A DNA stretch of 51,514 bases from Azohydromonas aeria (GTDB taxonomy: Bacteria > Pseudomonadota > Gammaproteobacteria > Burkholderiales > Burkholderiaceae_C). Position numbers and translations under genes: made by a program. Positions 35,957 to 44,187 of this stretch are shown here, in pieces (positions within the stretch are counted from its first letter, which is position 1; each line of letters begins with the position of its first letter). The stretch lies in the NCBI RefSeq assembly GCF_009760915.1, contig NZ_VIDQ01000056.1, positions 1-51,514 on the forward strand. The letters run 5' to 3'. The notes beneath the pieces were generated by a model, which saw nothing but the letters and a program-made list of their open reading frames with translations, did no database searches and was not told where the DNA came from.

Positions 35957-36082
35957 GCGCTTTGCGGCGCTGTCTTGAGTTCGTATTTTTCAGGATGAAT
36001 GATGCGTTTCTGGCCAATTTATCCTTTGTTGACAGGCATTTGGAAAGTGGACTGGGCCACCGTTTGCGCGGATTACCTAACC

Positions 36083-36292
36083 TCTTGATTCGCTTGCGCT
36101 TCTCGCCGCAAAGCGCACCATTTTCTGGAAGAGTACGACATGCTCGGACGCCGGATCGGCGGGCCCATCGCGTGGGAGGGCGACTTGTTCACCCGGCTGA
36201 GTGAGGCCGTGGAGCTTACCGCGCTGCAGCTCAGCATTGAGCGCTGGGCTCCCTCAGCACGCGGACCGAAGGAAGAAGGAGCGGCTGCGTGA
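36083..36292 (+). pseudogene. Remnant of an unknown gene, 3' end
   Basis: An open frame downstream of a TGA near 36080 reads SRRKAHHFLEEYDMLGRRIG, then GPIAWEGDLFTRLSEAVELT and ends KEEGAAA at TGA 36290-36292. It looks like the C-terminal end of a real protein whose 5' part was lost; an ATG exists at 36140. It overlaps the next fragment by GTGA, a typical operon junction. I do not recognise the family. Confidence 0.45.
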
Positions 36293-36390
36293 CGCAGCAC
36301 GACACTGAGGACGCCTTGCTGCGCCGAGCCGCCTTCGACCACGTGCGCGCCCTGCAGGAGCGCCACGACGCCTTAACTTCGGAGCACCTG
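36289..36390 (+). pseudogene. 5' fragment of an HNH endonuclease gene
   Basis: GTG 36289 begins TQHDTEDALLRRAAFDHVRA and continues LQERHDALTSEHL, which resembles the N-terminus of a family of HNH endonucleases that normally continues with a phenylalanine/glycine-rich block (FEFEGERIPLINPQ-type). Only about 34 residues remain; the sequence then switches at about 36390 to an IS21 istA fragment on the other strand. Confidence 0.5.
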
Positions 36391-36445
36391 AAGGCCATGA
36401 GCGGGCGCCGCGCCCGGCCGACCTCGATGTGGCCCATGTGGGCCC
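36390..36445 (-). pseudogene. IS21-family istA fragment, distal piece
   Basis: The minus strand reads AHMGHIEVGRARRPLMAF and stops resembling IstA at 36390. Joined to the piece at 39881-40083 it restores an uninterrupted IstA frame (QVDWAHMGHIEVGRARRPL), so the RIT element entered between them. The 3' remainder of istA and all of istB are missing. Confidence 0.75.
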
Positions 36446-36478
36446 ACTACGCCGAGTCCCCGGGCATGCCGAGTAGTT
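36442..36478 (+). repeat. RIT left terminal inverted repeat
   Basis: 37 bp starting GCCCACTACGCCGAGTCC and ending GCATGCCGAGTAGTT. It is identical, in reverse complement, to 39824-39860. Its internal CCCCGGGCATGCC region is itself partly palindromic, suggesting paired recombinase sites. Confidence 0.92.
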
Positions 36479-36571
36479 CCGGTGACATGACGACATAGGA
36501 CGACTGCAAGCGTCGCTTTACTCGGCATTGCATTTTCCTCCATGGTGTTCATCCCCTTCATGGAGGATCAA

Positions 36572-37816
36572 ATGGAACGATCTGAAGTCAAGATATGGTC
36601 ACTGCTGCATGCTCCTACAGGTCCAATTGCAATTTATATCGATGCGATAGCAAGAGATCTGTTAGAGCAAGGGTTCACGCGGCGATCAATAGCCCCACAA
36701 GTGCGCCTTATCGCGAAGTTCAGCGGATGGTTGGAGACAAATGCCATCACATTGACCTCGCTATCAGATGAGCACGTTGGAGTCTTCATGCGTGCGGTCG
36801 AACGCCCGCAATCGAAGAGAATCGGAGACCGACCATGCCTGCAGAGGCTAATGTGTTTCTTGCGGAGCTCTAACTTAATCCAGCAGCCTGCCATTAATAA
36901 TTCTGTTGACGCTTCGGCGATCCAGCAGGCAATGTTCAATTATGGTGCGTCCCTTCTCAAGGATCAAGCATTGTCGCGCTCAACGTGCGCTCAGTATATT
37001 TCCTTCGCCGAGCACTTCCTGAGCGAACGATTTGGAAGTGGTGTCCTTAACTTCGATGAGCTACGTGCTGCAGACGTGGTGGAATTTATAAGGAGACAAG
37101 CTTCTCGATACAGCCCTGCCCGAGCGAAGAGCGCAACCATTGCGCTGCGGTCGTTCCTACGCTATTTGCGCATGCGCGGTGCGGTTTCATTGAACCTCGC
37201 CGCAGCGGTTCCTACCGTGCCGAACTGGTCAATGACAGGCATTCCAAGGGCTATTTCACAGGATCACGTGGAGGCTGTTCTTGCAAGTTGCCGACGTGAC
37301 ACAGCCGTTGGCTGCCGCGATTACGCAATATTGTTGCTTTTGTCCCGATTGGGTCTGCGCTCCAGCGAGATTGTCGCTCTTACCCTCGACAGTATAGATT
37401 GGGAGCAAGGAAGTCTTGCAGTGGTTGGCAGCAAAGGCGGACAGCGCTCAGAGCTACCATTGCCCGCTGACGTGGGCAGCGCAATTGTGGAATATCTTCA
37501 GCGAGGTAGACCGCGTAGTGCCTGTAGAAGCCTGTTTCTCCGCGTGAACGCTCCTATCGCTGGGCTTGGATCACAAACCAGCATCGGATCAATTGTCGTC
37601 GCAGCCATTGCTCGGGCAGGTATTCATCCGCCCCACGCAGGAGCACACCAATTTCGTCATGCGCTGGCTTGTCAGTTGCTGCGGCAAGGCGCCAGCTTGA
37701 CGGAGATTGGCAGCCTGCTGCGACATCAGCATCAAAAGACAACATCCATCTATGCAAAGGTTGACTTTACCGCTCTACGTTCAATAAGCCTTGCATGGCC
37801 GGGGAGTGCGCAATGA
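36572..37816 (+). CDS. RIT tyrosine recombinase A
   Basis: 414 residues. The N-terminal SAM-like DNA-binding region (YIDAIARDLLEQGFTRRSIA) is followed by a catalytic domain with LSRLGLRSSEIVALTLDSID (first arginine), VVGSKGGQRSELPLP (lysine), AHQFRHALACQLLRQGASLT (HxxR) and LLRHQHQKTTSIYAKV (second histidine and the nucleophilic tyrosine). ATG 36572 has GGAGG 7 bases before it; the ATGs at 36542 and 36560 lie in or before that site. The stop overlaps gene B by ATGA. It acts with B and C on the element ends. Confidence 0.85.
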   Translation: MERSEVKIWSLLHAPTGPIAIYIDAIARDLLEQGFTRRSIAPQVRLIAKFSGWLETNAITLTSLSDEHVGVFMRAVERPQSKRIGDRPCLQRLMCFLRSSNLIQQPAINNSVDASAIQQAMFNYGASLLKDQALSRSTCAQYISFAEHFLSERFGSGVLNFDELRAADVVEFIRRQASRYSPARAKSATIALRSFLRYLRMRGAVSLNLAAAVPTVPNWSMTGIPRAISQDHVEAVLASCRRDTAVGCRDYAILLLLSRLGLRSSEIVALTLDSIDWEQGSLAVVGSKGGQRSELPLPADVGSAIVEYLQRGRPRSACRSLFLRVNAPIAGLGSQTSIGSIVVAAIARAGIHPPHAGAHQFRHALACQLLRQGASLTEIGSLLRHQHQKTTSIYAKVDFTALRSISLAWPGSAQ

Positions 37817-38745
37817 ATACTTTGCGATCTCTATTGCATGACTACCTTTCCATGCGTCGCGCACTGGGATTCAAACTACAGAGTGAAGGAACCGGGCTGG
37901 CAGCCTTTGTGACCTATATGGAGGGCGAAGGTTTGGACTACATTACTAATGAATCTGCGCTGCGGTGGGCTTTGCTGCCAAGTTCAGTTCAGCCTATTCG
38001 GTGGGCCCGACGGCTAGGATTTGTACGTCTGTTCGCAAGGTACTGCAGTGCAATCGATGAGCGAACGGAGGTTCCGCCTCCTGATGTCATTCCTTGCAAG
38101 AAGCTTCGCAACCCCCCGCATTTCTTTACCGATGGAGAGATTGAGCTATTGCTGCGTGCTGCCTTGACGCTCCCTCCAGAAGACAGCCTGCGGCGCTGGA
38201 CGTTCCACTGCCTGTTCGGTTTACTGACCGTGACAGGGCTCCGTATTGGCGAGGCACTTGCGATGAATCTCGGCGACGTAGACGTTCACGAGGCAGTTAT
38301 TACTGTCCGCTCATCCAAATTTGGGAAGTCGCGCTTGGTTCCACTGCACCCCACCGCGATGGATGTTCTTGCGGACTATATATGGCGCAGACAATCATTC
38401 CGTGCTGCATACACAACGGAGCGTGTATTTGTAAATGATCACGGGACTCCCCTGTCATATGAGCAGGCGCACGATACCTTTCAACGCTTGCTCAAGAGCA
38501 TTGGTGTTGCCAAGCAGCGTGACCGACGACGTCCCCGACTGCACGACCTTCGTCACCGATTTGCTATCCAGACCCTGTTGCGCTGGTACCAAGATGGCAA
38601 GCATGTCGATCGAGAATTACCCATTCTGTCGGCTTACTTGGGTCATACTGAGACTCGCAACACGTATTGGTATATCTCCGCCTGCCCAGAGCTGATGAAC
38701 CTTGCAAAGGATCGGCTTGAACGACATTGGGAGATGACGTCATGA
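37813..38745 (+). CDS. RIT tyrosine recombinase B
   Basis: 310 residues from ATG 37813 (ATGA overlap with A). Catalytic residues: TVTGLRIGEALAMNLGDVDV (arginine), SSKFGKSRLVPLHPTAMDVL (lysine), RPRLHDLRHRFAIQTLLRWY (HxxR) and LSAYLGHTETRNTYWYISAC (histidine, tyrosine). The family-typical R-K-H-R-H-Y set appears complete. It shares weak similarity with A and C and is the middle gene of the trio. Confidence 0.87.
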   Translation: MNTLRSLLHDYLSMRRALGFKLQSEGTGLAAFVTYMEGEGLDYITNESALRWALLPSSVQPIRWARRLGFVRLFARYCSAIDERTEVPPPDVIPCKKLRNPPHFFTDGEIELLLRAALTLPPEDSLRRWTFHCLFGLLTVTGLRIGEALAMNLGDVDVHEAVITVRSSKFGKSRLVPLHPTAMDVLADYIWRRQSFRAAYTTERVFVNDHGTPLSYEQAHDTFQRLLKSIGVAKQRDRRRPRLHDLRHRFAIQTLLRWYQDGKHVDRELPILSAYLGHTETRNTYWYISACPELMNLAKDRLERHWEMTS

Positions 38746-39740
38746 AGCCGGCAGTGAGTTTCGCCGCCATCTTGACGCGGTTTTTCACTCAACGACTCAT
38801 GCAGCAACGTCATGCCAGCCCGCATACTGTGAGCTCGTATCGCGACACATTCCGCTTGCTGCTGAGATTTTCAACCGATCGTACCGGCAAGTCTCCCTCC
38901 AGTCTGGCATGGCAGGATATCGATGCTCCACTTATTACCGAATATCTTGACCATCTTGAGAATCATCGTGGGGTATCTGCGCGTTCACGCAACTTGCGTC
39001 TGACGGCAATTCGATCACTATTCAAGTACGCTGCTTTTGAACTGCCTGAACACGCTGTGCAGATCCAGCAAGTCCTAGCGATACCGTGCAAACGCTGCGT
39101 TCATCGACAGATTGGTTACCTTGAACGCAAGGAGGTCGATGCGCTCCTTGCGGCTCCCGACCAAGGCGCTTGGTCTGGGCGGCGTGACCACGCATGGCTA
39201 TTACTTGCAGTTCAGTCTGGTCTACGGCTATCTGAGTTGACAGGACTAACTCGGAACGACGTAGATTTAGGTTCTGGCGCTCATGTTCGTGTGATAGGTA
39301 AAGGTCGCAAGGAGCGCTGCACGCCTCTTACGAAACAAACGGCCGCAGTCCTACGCGCATGGCTTGCAGAACCAGTGCGTGGTACTAGCAATGTTCTCTT
39401 CCCTAACCGTGAAGGTGGTCGGATGAGCAACGACGGCATTCAATACCTGCTCGCAAAGCACGCCAACAAGGCGCGGCAGAACTGCCCGTCATTGGGCACC
39501 AAACGCATATTTCCACATTTGCTGAGACATACCGCAGCGATGAACTTGCTGCAGGCCGGTGTCGACACATCAGTGATTGCCATGTGGCTCGGCCATGAAT
39601 CAGTAGAGACTACCCATGTCTACTTGAATGCCGACTTGGAACTGAAGCGACAAGTGCTGACCACGACCGCGTCGCCAACTTCTGTCGCATCGGCGTACAG
39701 GCCAGATGATGCCCTGCTCACTTTCCTGAAGAACTTGTAG
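38742..39740 (+). CDS. RIT tyrosine recombinase C
   Basis: 332 residues from ATG 38742 (ATGA overlap with B). XerC/D-like layout: an N-terminal core-binding domain (RLMQQRHASPHTVSSYRDTF) and a catalytic domain with AVQSGLRLSELTGLTRNDVD (arginine), VIGKGRKERCTPLTKQ (lysine), FPHLLRHTAAMNLLQAGVDT (HxxR) and MWLGHESVETTHVYLNADLE (histidine, tyrosine). All active-site residues are present. It is followed by 83 bp to the right terminal repeat. Confidence 0.88.
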   Translation: MKPAVSFAAILTRFFTQRLMQQRHASPHTVSSYRDTFRLLLRFSTDRTGKSPSSLAWQDIDAPLITEYLDHLENHRGVSARSRNLRLTAIRSLFKYAAFELPEHAVQIQQVLAIPCKRCVHRQIGYLERKEVDALLAAPDQGAWSGRRDHAWLLLAVQSGLRLSELTGLTRNDVDLGSGAHVRVIGKGRKERCTPLTKQTAAVLRAWLAEPVRGTSNVLFPNREGGRMSNDGIQYLLAKHANKARQNCPSLGTKRIFPHLLRHTAAMNLLQAGVDTSVIAMWLGHESVETTHVYLNADLELKRQVLTTTASPTSVASAYRPDDALLTFLKNL

Positions 39741-39823
39741 AGCAAAAAGATATGCCGAGTTTCTGGGGTCAATTTCAGCGTACGACGATCTCGATTTGGA
39801 GGAAGGTCATTGCGCAAATACCC

Positions 39824-39860
39824 AACTACTCGGCATGCCCGGGGACTCGGCGTAGTGGGC
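39824..39860 (-). repeat. RIT right terminal inverted repeat
   Basis: Perfect 37-bp reverse complement of the left repeat: AACTACTCGGCATGCC at its inner end and GGCGTAGTGGGC at its outer end. Confidence 0.92.
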
Positions 39861-39862
39861 GC

Positions 39863-39880
39863 TATGCCGATCTCGGCATA
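39863..39880. repeat. 18-bp palindrome outside the RIT right repeat
   Basis: TATGCCGA (39863-39870), two bases, then TCGGCATA (39873-39880). It is present only on the right side and shares the ATGCCGA core with the inverted repeats. Because the IstA frame is restored only when it is removed, it came with the element and may be part of its crossover site. Confidence 0.7.
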
Positions 39881-40083
39881 GGGCCCAGTCCACCTGGGCC
39901 TGCTCACCGGGCAGCGTGCGAAGCCGCAGGTAGGCCTGTGCCGCGGGACGCGGCCGCATCCCGGCCACCAGTTCCCGGAAGTGACGCTGACAGCCTGCAT
40001 AACCGCGCTCGCACACCATCACGTAAAGCCGGCTGGCCGTGAGCGTCGGGTACTTGACCAGCGTCTGCAACGAACAACAGGAA
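39881..40083 (-). pseudogene. IS21-family istA fragment, proximal piece
   Basis: The minus strand reads LVKYPTLTASRLYVMVCERG, YAGCQRHFRELVAGMRPRPA and YLRLRTLPGEQAQVDWA, the well-conserved central part of IstA transposases leading to the first catalytic aspartate (QVDW). The 5' part is missing beyond about 40083, where a stop ends the frame, and the RIT element cuts it at 39881. Non-functional. Confidence 0.82.
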
Positions 40084-40108
40084 CGTCTTCATTCAGCCAT
40101 TGTGCTGA

Positions 40109-40537
40109 GGGGCGGCTTGCGTCCAAAAGCACCGGGGCGCGCGCCGTTCGAGCGCCGCCTCCACTGGAGTTTCGGCTGCCCAGCGCGGTGCTAAGACCGC
40201 CGCGCCGGCTGCCAAGAAGGTTTCTGGGTCCGTGAAAGCGGCTGAGACTCTGGCACCAGCTCCCGCAAAGAAGGCTGCCGCCAAGAAGGCCCCGACCAAG
40301 AAGATGCGCGCCCAGGCCGCGCCTGCGGACGCTGCGCCGGTGAGCGAGGCCGCCGACACGGCGGTGCCCGCGGTGAAGAAGCACGCCGCGAAAAAGGCGG
40401 CGGTCAAGAAGGTGTCCGCCAAGAAGGCCGCTCGCAAAACGGGCCCTGCCAACGGCGTGAACGCGCCTGGGCGTGCAGCGGCTCCTGATGCGACATCGGC
40501 CACCGACACCCCGGGCGCTGACGCCGCCGCATCCTGA
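40109..40537 (+). CDS. Lysine/alanine-rich H1-like DNA-binding protein, start unclear
   Basis: The frame is open from 40109 (after TGA at 40106) to the stop at 40537. Protein-like sequence begins around STGVSAAQRGAKTAAPAAKK and continues through AKKAAAKKAPTKK and AVKKVSAKKAARK, the repetitive AKK pattern of bacterial histone H1-like nucleoid proteins. The only usable start is GTG 40232, which would discard about 25 protein-like residues, so the true N-terminus was probably lost at the junction with the IS21 fragment. The tail is alanine/proline/aspartate-rich. Confidence 0.55.
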   Translation, partial: GAACVQKHRGARRSSAASTGVSAAQRGAKTAAPAAKKVSGSVKAAETLAPAPAKKAAAKKAPTKKMRAQAAPADAAPVSEAADTAVPAVKKHAAKKAAVKKVSAKKAARKTGPANGVNAPGRAAAPDATSATDTPGADAAAS

Positions 40538-40678
40538 CGCGCAAGGCGCTCCAGTGCCTGCCGGTGCCGCCACTGTGCGGCATTCAGTCCCCACAGGGCA
40601 GGGATTTCCATGCCTGCGCAGCCCAAAGCAGCGGCGAAGGGCGAGTATCCCGGCATGGCAACACTTGGGAGGAGCGAC

Positions 40679-40990
40679 ATGAGACGGCTGCGCGTGACCA
40701 TCCCTGAGGGCGTCGAGTTCGAGGACCTGCGCCTGACACGCGACGTGGCCAATGGCCGGGTGCGCTTTTCCATGGCACCCATCGCGGCGATCTGCGAGGC
40801 GAGCGACCTGGACCTCGACGAACTGGTTGACGGCCCGGAGCCGCTGGTGGTGCCGCTGATCGCGGCCTGGTACGCGGCGCACGTGGAGGAAGGCGGCGCG
40901 CCGGACCCGGTGCAGGAGGATCTGCTGGAGGAAACCCGCCTGGAAATGGAGCGTGGCGGCGGCTTCTTCTACCCGCCAGGACATGCCTGA
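40679..40990 (+). CDS. Unknown plasmid protein
   Basis: 103 residues from ATG 40679, preceded by GGGAGGAGCGAC, an excellent ribosome site. The sequence (MRRLRVTIPEGVEFEDLRLT, then RVRFSMAPIAAICEASDLDL) is soluble and acidic and ends GGGFFYPPGHA. An in-frame ATG at 40610 is possible but has no ribosome site. Family not recognised. Confidence 0.65.
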   Translation: MRRLRVTIPEGVEFEDLRLTRDVANGRVRFSMAPIAAICEASDLDLDELVDGPEPLVVPLIAAWYAAHVEEGGAPDPVQEDLLEETRLEMERGGGFFYPPGHA

Positions 40991-41118
40991 CGCTGTCATG
41001 CACGGCCCACCGTATCGCTGCAGGGCTGGCCGGATATCACGCGCACCCGCCCGCTTGGTGTGACGGTGCTGCAACATGGGCCCTGGCGCGGACGGACCGG
41101 CTGGCAAAGTGCCGCGCC

Positions 41119-41577
41119 ATGTTTTCCACGCTCGACCCGCAACCGCCGCAGCTGCTCCACGCTGTCTACGCCCGGCTGTCGCGCCGCTACGGTGCGCCGG
41201 GCGTGCGCCTGGCTGACTTCGCCGGCCGCTGGCTGGTGTATCGAACCGTGGACCTGGCGGCGGGGCTGGAGCGCGCCGTCATCGACGTGGAGCCACCACG
41301 GCACGACACGGTGGAGGGCCTCGCGGAGATAGAGTCCAGGGCAGAGTTCGCCGTGGGCGAGGACCACGACGCGACACTGGTGCTGATGGAACTGACTAGC
41401 AGGCCACGGACGGGCCACGGCCCGCATGCCGCGCCGAACCCGCCGGTGCTGACCATCACGGTGTGGAGTCTGGCGCACTCCATGGCGGTGACGGGCGACA
41501 TCGAGCTTGACGTGGCCGGCACGCCCGTGCGCATTGGCACTGCCGCCCTCCTGCCTCGCGCCAACGCCAGGCGCTGA
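41119..41577 (+). CDS. Unknown plasmid protein
   Basis: 152 residues starting MFSTLDPQPPQLLHAVYARL. It alternates helix and strand (LADFAGRWLVYRTVDLAAG; VLTITVWSLAHSMAVTGDIE) with no membrane segment or catalytic motif I recognise. Codon usage fits the surroundings. The start lacks a strong ribosome site. Confidence 0.6.
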   Translation: MFSTLDPQPPQLLHAVYARLSRRYGAPGVRLADFAGRWLVYRTVDLAAGLERAVIDVEPPRHDTVEGLAEIESRAEFAVGEDHDATLVLMELTSRPRTGHGPHAAPNPPVLTITVWSLAHSMAVTGDIELDVAGTPVRIGTAALLPRANARR

Positions 41578-41657
41578 GCCGGCCAGCCGCGAGCGTGCCG
41601 GCACGTTGGCTCGTCGCGGCTCTATTACAGGCGGCGCCTGGACGCTCCTGGAGCGTC

Positions 41658-42158
41658 TCAGCGTTTGCGCCGGGTGGCCGCTTCCGCGACGCACTCGACC
41701 AGGTTGAGCCCGGTCAGCACCAGGTGCTTTTGCGTGTCGTCCTTGATGCCCAGCCAGCCCTGGCACCGCATCGCGTCCACCGCGTAGGCCAGCAGCGGCG
41801 CTTGCGGATGTCCGAGCGTCGCGTCCTTGACGGCGGCGTCGACTTGCGGTGCGTCGAGGCCTTCGATGAACCTGGCGCGCCCCACCACACGGGCCAGGCA
41901 GCGCTCCTGCAACTCCTCGGTGATGACGGGCCACTTGCCGCCGGCAACCTTCATCGCCGTGAACACCACCAGCAGCACTTCGATGAGCACCTCGATCTGC
42001 GCCATCGTCGCCCCAAACCGCTGCATCACCAGCACCGAGTACAGCAGCGTGGGCTGCTCGGCATGAACCCGGTCCGCCAGATCCAGGCGTTGCTGCAAGC
42101 CCATTGCCGCGACGGCCCGGATGGCGTCGGCCACGATGGGAATCGACAAGGCTGTCAC
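41658..42158 (-). CDS. Unknown helical plasmid protein
   Basis: 166 residues from GTG 42158, chosen because GGAGAG stands 8 bases upstream; longer in-frame extensions are low-complexity. The sequence (DAIRAVAAMGLQQRLDLADR, then QIEVLIEVLLVVFTAMKVAG) is mostly helical with one hydrophobic segment, and ends in basic ATRRKR. Family not recognised. Confidence 0.65.
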   Translation of the reverse strand: MTALSIPIVADAIRAVAAMGLQQRLDLADRVHAEQPTLLYSVLVMQRFGATMAQIEVLIEVLLVVFTAMKVAGGKWPVITEELQERCLARVVGRARFIEGLDAPQVDAAVKDATLGHPQAPLLAYAVDAMRCQGWLGIKDDTQKHLVLTGLNLVECVAEAATRRKR

Positions 42159-42350
42159 GTCCGTACTCTCCTGTTGTGCTGCGCGCCGCGCGGGCCGCTG
42201 GCGGCTCCAGCGGCAGGCAGCCGCGCCGGGGTGATGGTGGGCGGGATTGTGGCGTAGCCGTCTTTCGAGGCAGCGCGCCGTGCGCCGGCCATGCCCTTGA
42301 AATCTCCTTGACCGGCGCCATCTGACCCAATTCTTCCGCCCCGGCACGAC

Positions 42351-42578
42351 ATGAGCGCACGCGAAACCGACACCAAGACGAAGATCTCCAATGACGGGCT
42401 GCGGTACAGAGCCAAGAAGCCCGGTTCGGCCTTCGGCTCGGTCACGCTGGGCGGCGCCTCGACCACGATGTCGTGCTTCAAGTGCGGGCAGCACCGGCCG
42501 CTCTCCGAGCTGGTGACCAAGAAAATCCTGGGAGGCAACCAGAAGGTCTGCGCTGAGAGCTGCCAGAGAAAGCCCTGA
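42351..42578 (+). CDS. Small cysteine-containing protein, possible zinc ribbon
   Basis: 75 residues. CFKCGQHRPLSEL followed by KVCAESCQRKP gives two cysteine pairs (CxxC and CxxxC) spaced as in short zinc-binding proteins, after a basic N-terminus with KTKISNDGLRYRAKKPGSAF. Likely nucleic-acid or protein binding. Unknown family. Confidence 0.6.
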   Translation: MSARETDTKTKISNDGLRYRAKKPGSAFGSVTLGGASTTMSCFKCGQHRPLSELVTKKILGGNQKVCAESCQRKP

Positions 42579-42810
42579 ATCCCCGGGCTGCGGCAGAACG
42601 CGGCAGGAGCGCGCGGCATCGTCCCGGGGCTGCGCGGCGGAGTTTGATTTTCAGCGCAGCCGTGGGTATCGCCAGCGAGTCCCGCCGGGGAAGACGCCCT
42701 GAGCATCCCGTACGCGCAGCACGGACGCCAGGTGAAGAACGGCTCGAGCCCAGTCTCGCGGACAGCAGGCTCCACCGAAAATCTGCGCTTCGCCTCGTCA
42801 CTGAACATCG

Positions 42811-43110
42811 ATGACCATCACCGACGAGGATGCCCGCGTCCTGCGCGAGGCCGCGTCCGAGGCTGACGCGCTGGGCTGCCTGGCACCGGCGCAGCTCACC
42901 CTCATCGAGCGCCACGACTGGTTCCGGCTGCTGGCGCCGCGCTCCTTGGGTGCCATGGAGCTGGTGTGCCGGACACGCAAGTCTTCGACATCGAGCCTGC
43001 GGCGGCAACGCACCTGGGCATGCTCTACCGCTTTCCCTTCGGCGCACTGGCCTGCGTGACCCTAGCAGTCAACTTCGGCGGCATGGCCCGCGGTTTCCTA
43101 TGCTTGGTCA
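42811..43110 (+). pseudogene. Acyl-CoA dehydrogenase remnant with internal deletion
   Basis: ATG 42811 begins MTITDEDARVLREAASEADA and continues APAQLTLIERHDWFRLLAPR, like the N-terminus of acyl-CoA dehydrogenase-type flavoproteins. At about 42965 the coding pattern resumes in another frame with PDTQVFDIEPAAATHLGMLY and FGALACVTLAVNFGGMARGF, which resembles an internal part of the same family. The intervening residues and the C-terminus are missing, so it is a dead fragment brought from a chromosome. Confidence 0.5.
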
Positions 43111-43566
43111 CGCCACTGGTGCTGGAGCGCCCAGTCGGGCCGGCGCGGCAGCCCCTGGGGGCACGGCTGCAGGTACGTGCCCAACTGCAGGCAGGCTGCC
43201 GCGCCAACTCCGGCACCAGCAGCTCGGCAAAGTCCCCTGCCGTCACCGGCCGCGGCCGAGGCGGACGGCTGGCCAGCGTCGGACCAACCTTGGAACTGAC
43301 CCGCGGCCTCCGCTTGGTGGTCTACCAGCACCGGAGCGTTTCACTGGGAAACCCGTGAGTGCCCCGGCTGGCGTGCTGAATTACACCCAGACGCGGGGCG
43401 TTCTAATGTAGTTCTATGAACTAATTTTCCAAGTCGCTTTAGACTGCGCGCCACCCGGTGAGGTGTGTCGGCGCGGCGGGGATACCGCGCCACTGGGCAT
43501 GGCCCCGAATAGCGCGCGGAATAGGGCACTCGCTACGCAACAGCGCACCGCACCTCACCACCTATT
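43111..43566. other. Gene debris without a supported ORF
   Basis: About 450 bp. The minus strand carries a protein-like stretch (VTAGDFAELLVPELARQPAC) that is not part of any complete gene. The remainder shows no coding pattern, RNA gene or repeat that I can support. It looks like recombination debris between cargo and backbone. Confidence 0.4.
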
Positions 43567-44187
43567 TCAACGCCGCCAGCAGTAGCGGGCGCAACTCGGC
43601 GTCAAGGGGTGTTCGGCTCGCTGGACGCGCGGCAAGGCGCGCAAGCTGAAGTTGACCCGCCGCGGGTTGGCCTCCTGCTTGTCGGCAGTTGGCAGCGCCT
43701 GCTCGGGTGCGTCGTCGGCATAGCGGGTGACGCGCAGCGGCCCCATCCCCTGTGCCCCTTGCAGCGCTTCCACCGCGGCACGGGCAGCCGTCACGCTCAG
43801 GAACGGGGCGCTTTCGAGCGCGGTCCATCGACGCCCTCGCCGGCGCTGCTCGATGACGTAGGTCACGGCCACGTCGGCGCTGGCCGAGCTGCGCCGGCGC
43901 AGCGCTGTCGTGGGTTCGGGAATCGGTGCGCCCAGACGCGGCGCCAGGACAAAGGTGGGGTGCTGCCCTGTGGCGATGCGGAACACGAACCAGCGCAGCG
44001 GGTCCATGGTCGCCTTGGGTGTGCCGTCCGGCGCGCGACGCTCGCAATTGCTCCAGCTCATCACCTCCCGGAAACCGACGATCTTGCAGGCTTGCGCTTG
44101 AGACAGGTTGGCGCGCATGCGGCCGTCTTTGACTTCTTCAGGCGTAGGCACTGGCAGGCGCTGCTCGATGGACCTGCTCGTAGTCAC
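43567..44187 (-). CDS. Helix-turn-helix plasmid protein
   Basis: 206 residues from GTG 44187, with AGGGAAG upstream. The N-terminal region EEVKDGRMRANLSQAQACKI, VGFREVMSWSNCERR, then DPLRWFVFRIATGQHPTF resembles short XRE-like helix-turn-helix proteins found in phages and mobile elements. The remainder includes VTYVIEQRRRGRRWTALESA and is not recognised. Probably a regulator. Confidence 0.6.
   Translation of the reverse strand: MTTSRSIEQRLPVPTPEEVKDGRMRANLSQAQACKIVGFREVMSWSNCERRAPDGTPKATMDPLRWFVFRIATGQHPTFVLAPRLGAPIPEPTTALRRRSSASADVAVTYVIEQRRRGRRWTALESAPFLSVTAARAAVEALQGAQGMGPLRVTRYADDAPEQALPTADKQEANPRRVNFSLRALPRVQRAEHPLTPSCARYCWRR

Larger units (their letters stand above)
36442..39880 (+). 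mobile_element. RIT element (recombinase in trio)
   Basis: Three consecutive tyrosine recombinase genes with ATGA overlaps are bounded by perfect 37-bp inverted repeats (36442-36478 and 39824-39860). The right side has an extra 18-bp palindrome (39863-39880) before the host sequence resumes. GGGCCC occurs at both junctions (36440-36445 and 39881-39886) but partly belongs to the repeat, so the exact edges and duplication are ambiguous by a few bases. The element splits an IS21 istA fragment. This matches the published architecture of RIT elements, whose transposition mechanism remains poorly known. Confidence 0.88.

Noticed and set aside
5051..36000. tRNA or rRNA genes within the cargo
   Set aside because: No cloverleaf-like or rRNA-like stretch was recognised when reading the intergenic gaps.
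36446..39880. Integron or phage integrase interpretation of the three recombinases
   Set aside because: Three overlapping recombinase genes with perfect terminal repeats and no attC, cassette or phage genes fit a RIT element better.
40250..40445. Short repeated AAGAAG units resembling a direct-repeat or CRISPR-like array
   Set aside because: They are codon-level AKK repeats inside the H1-like protein with no regular spacers.
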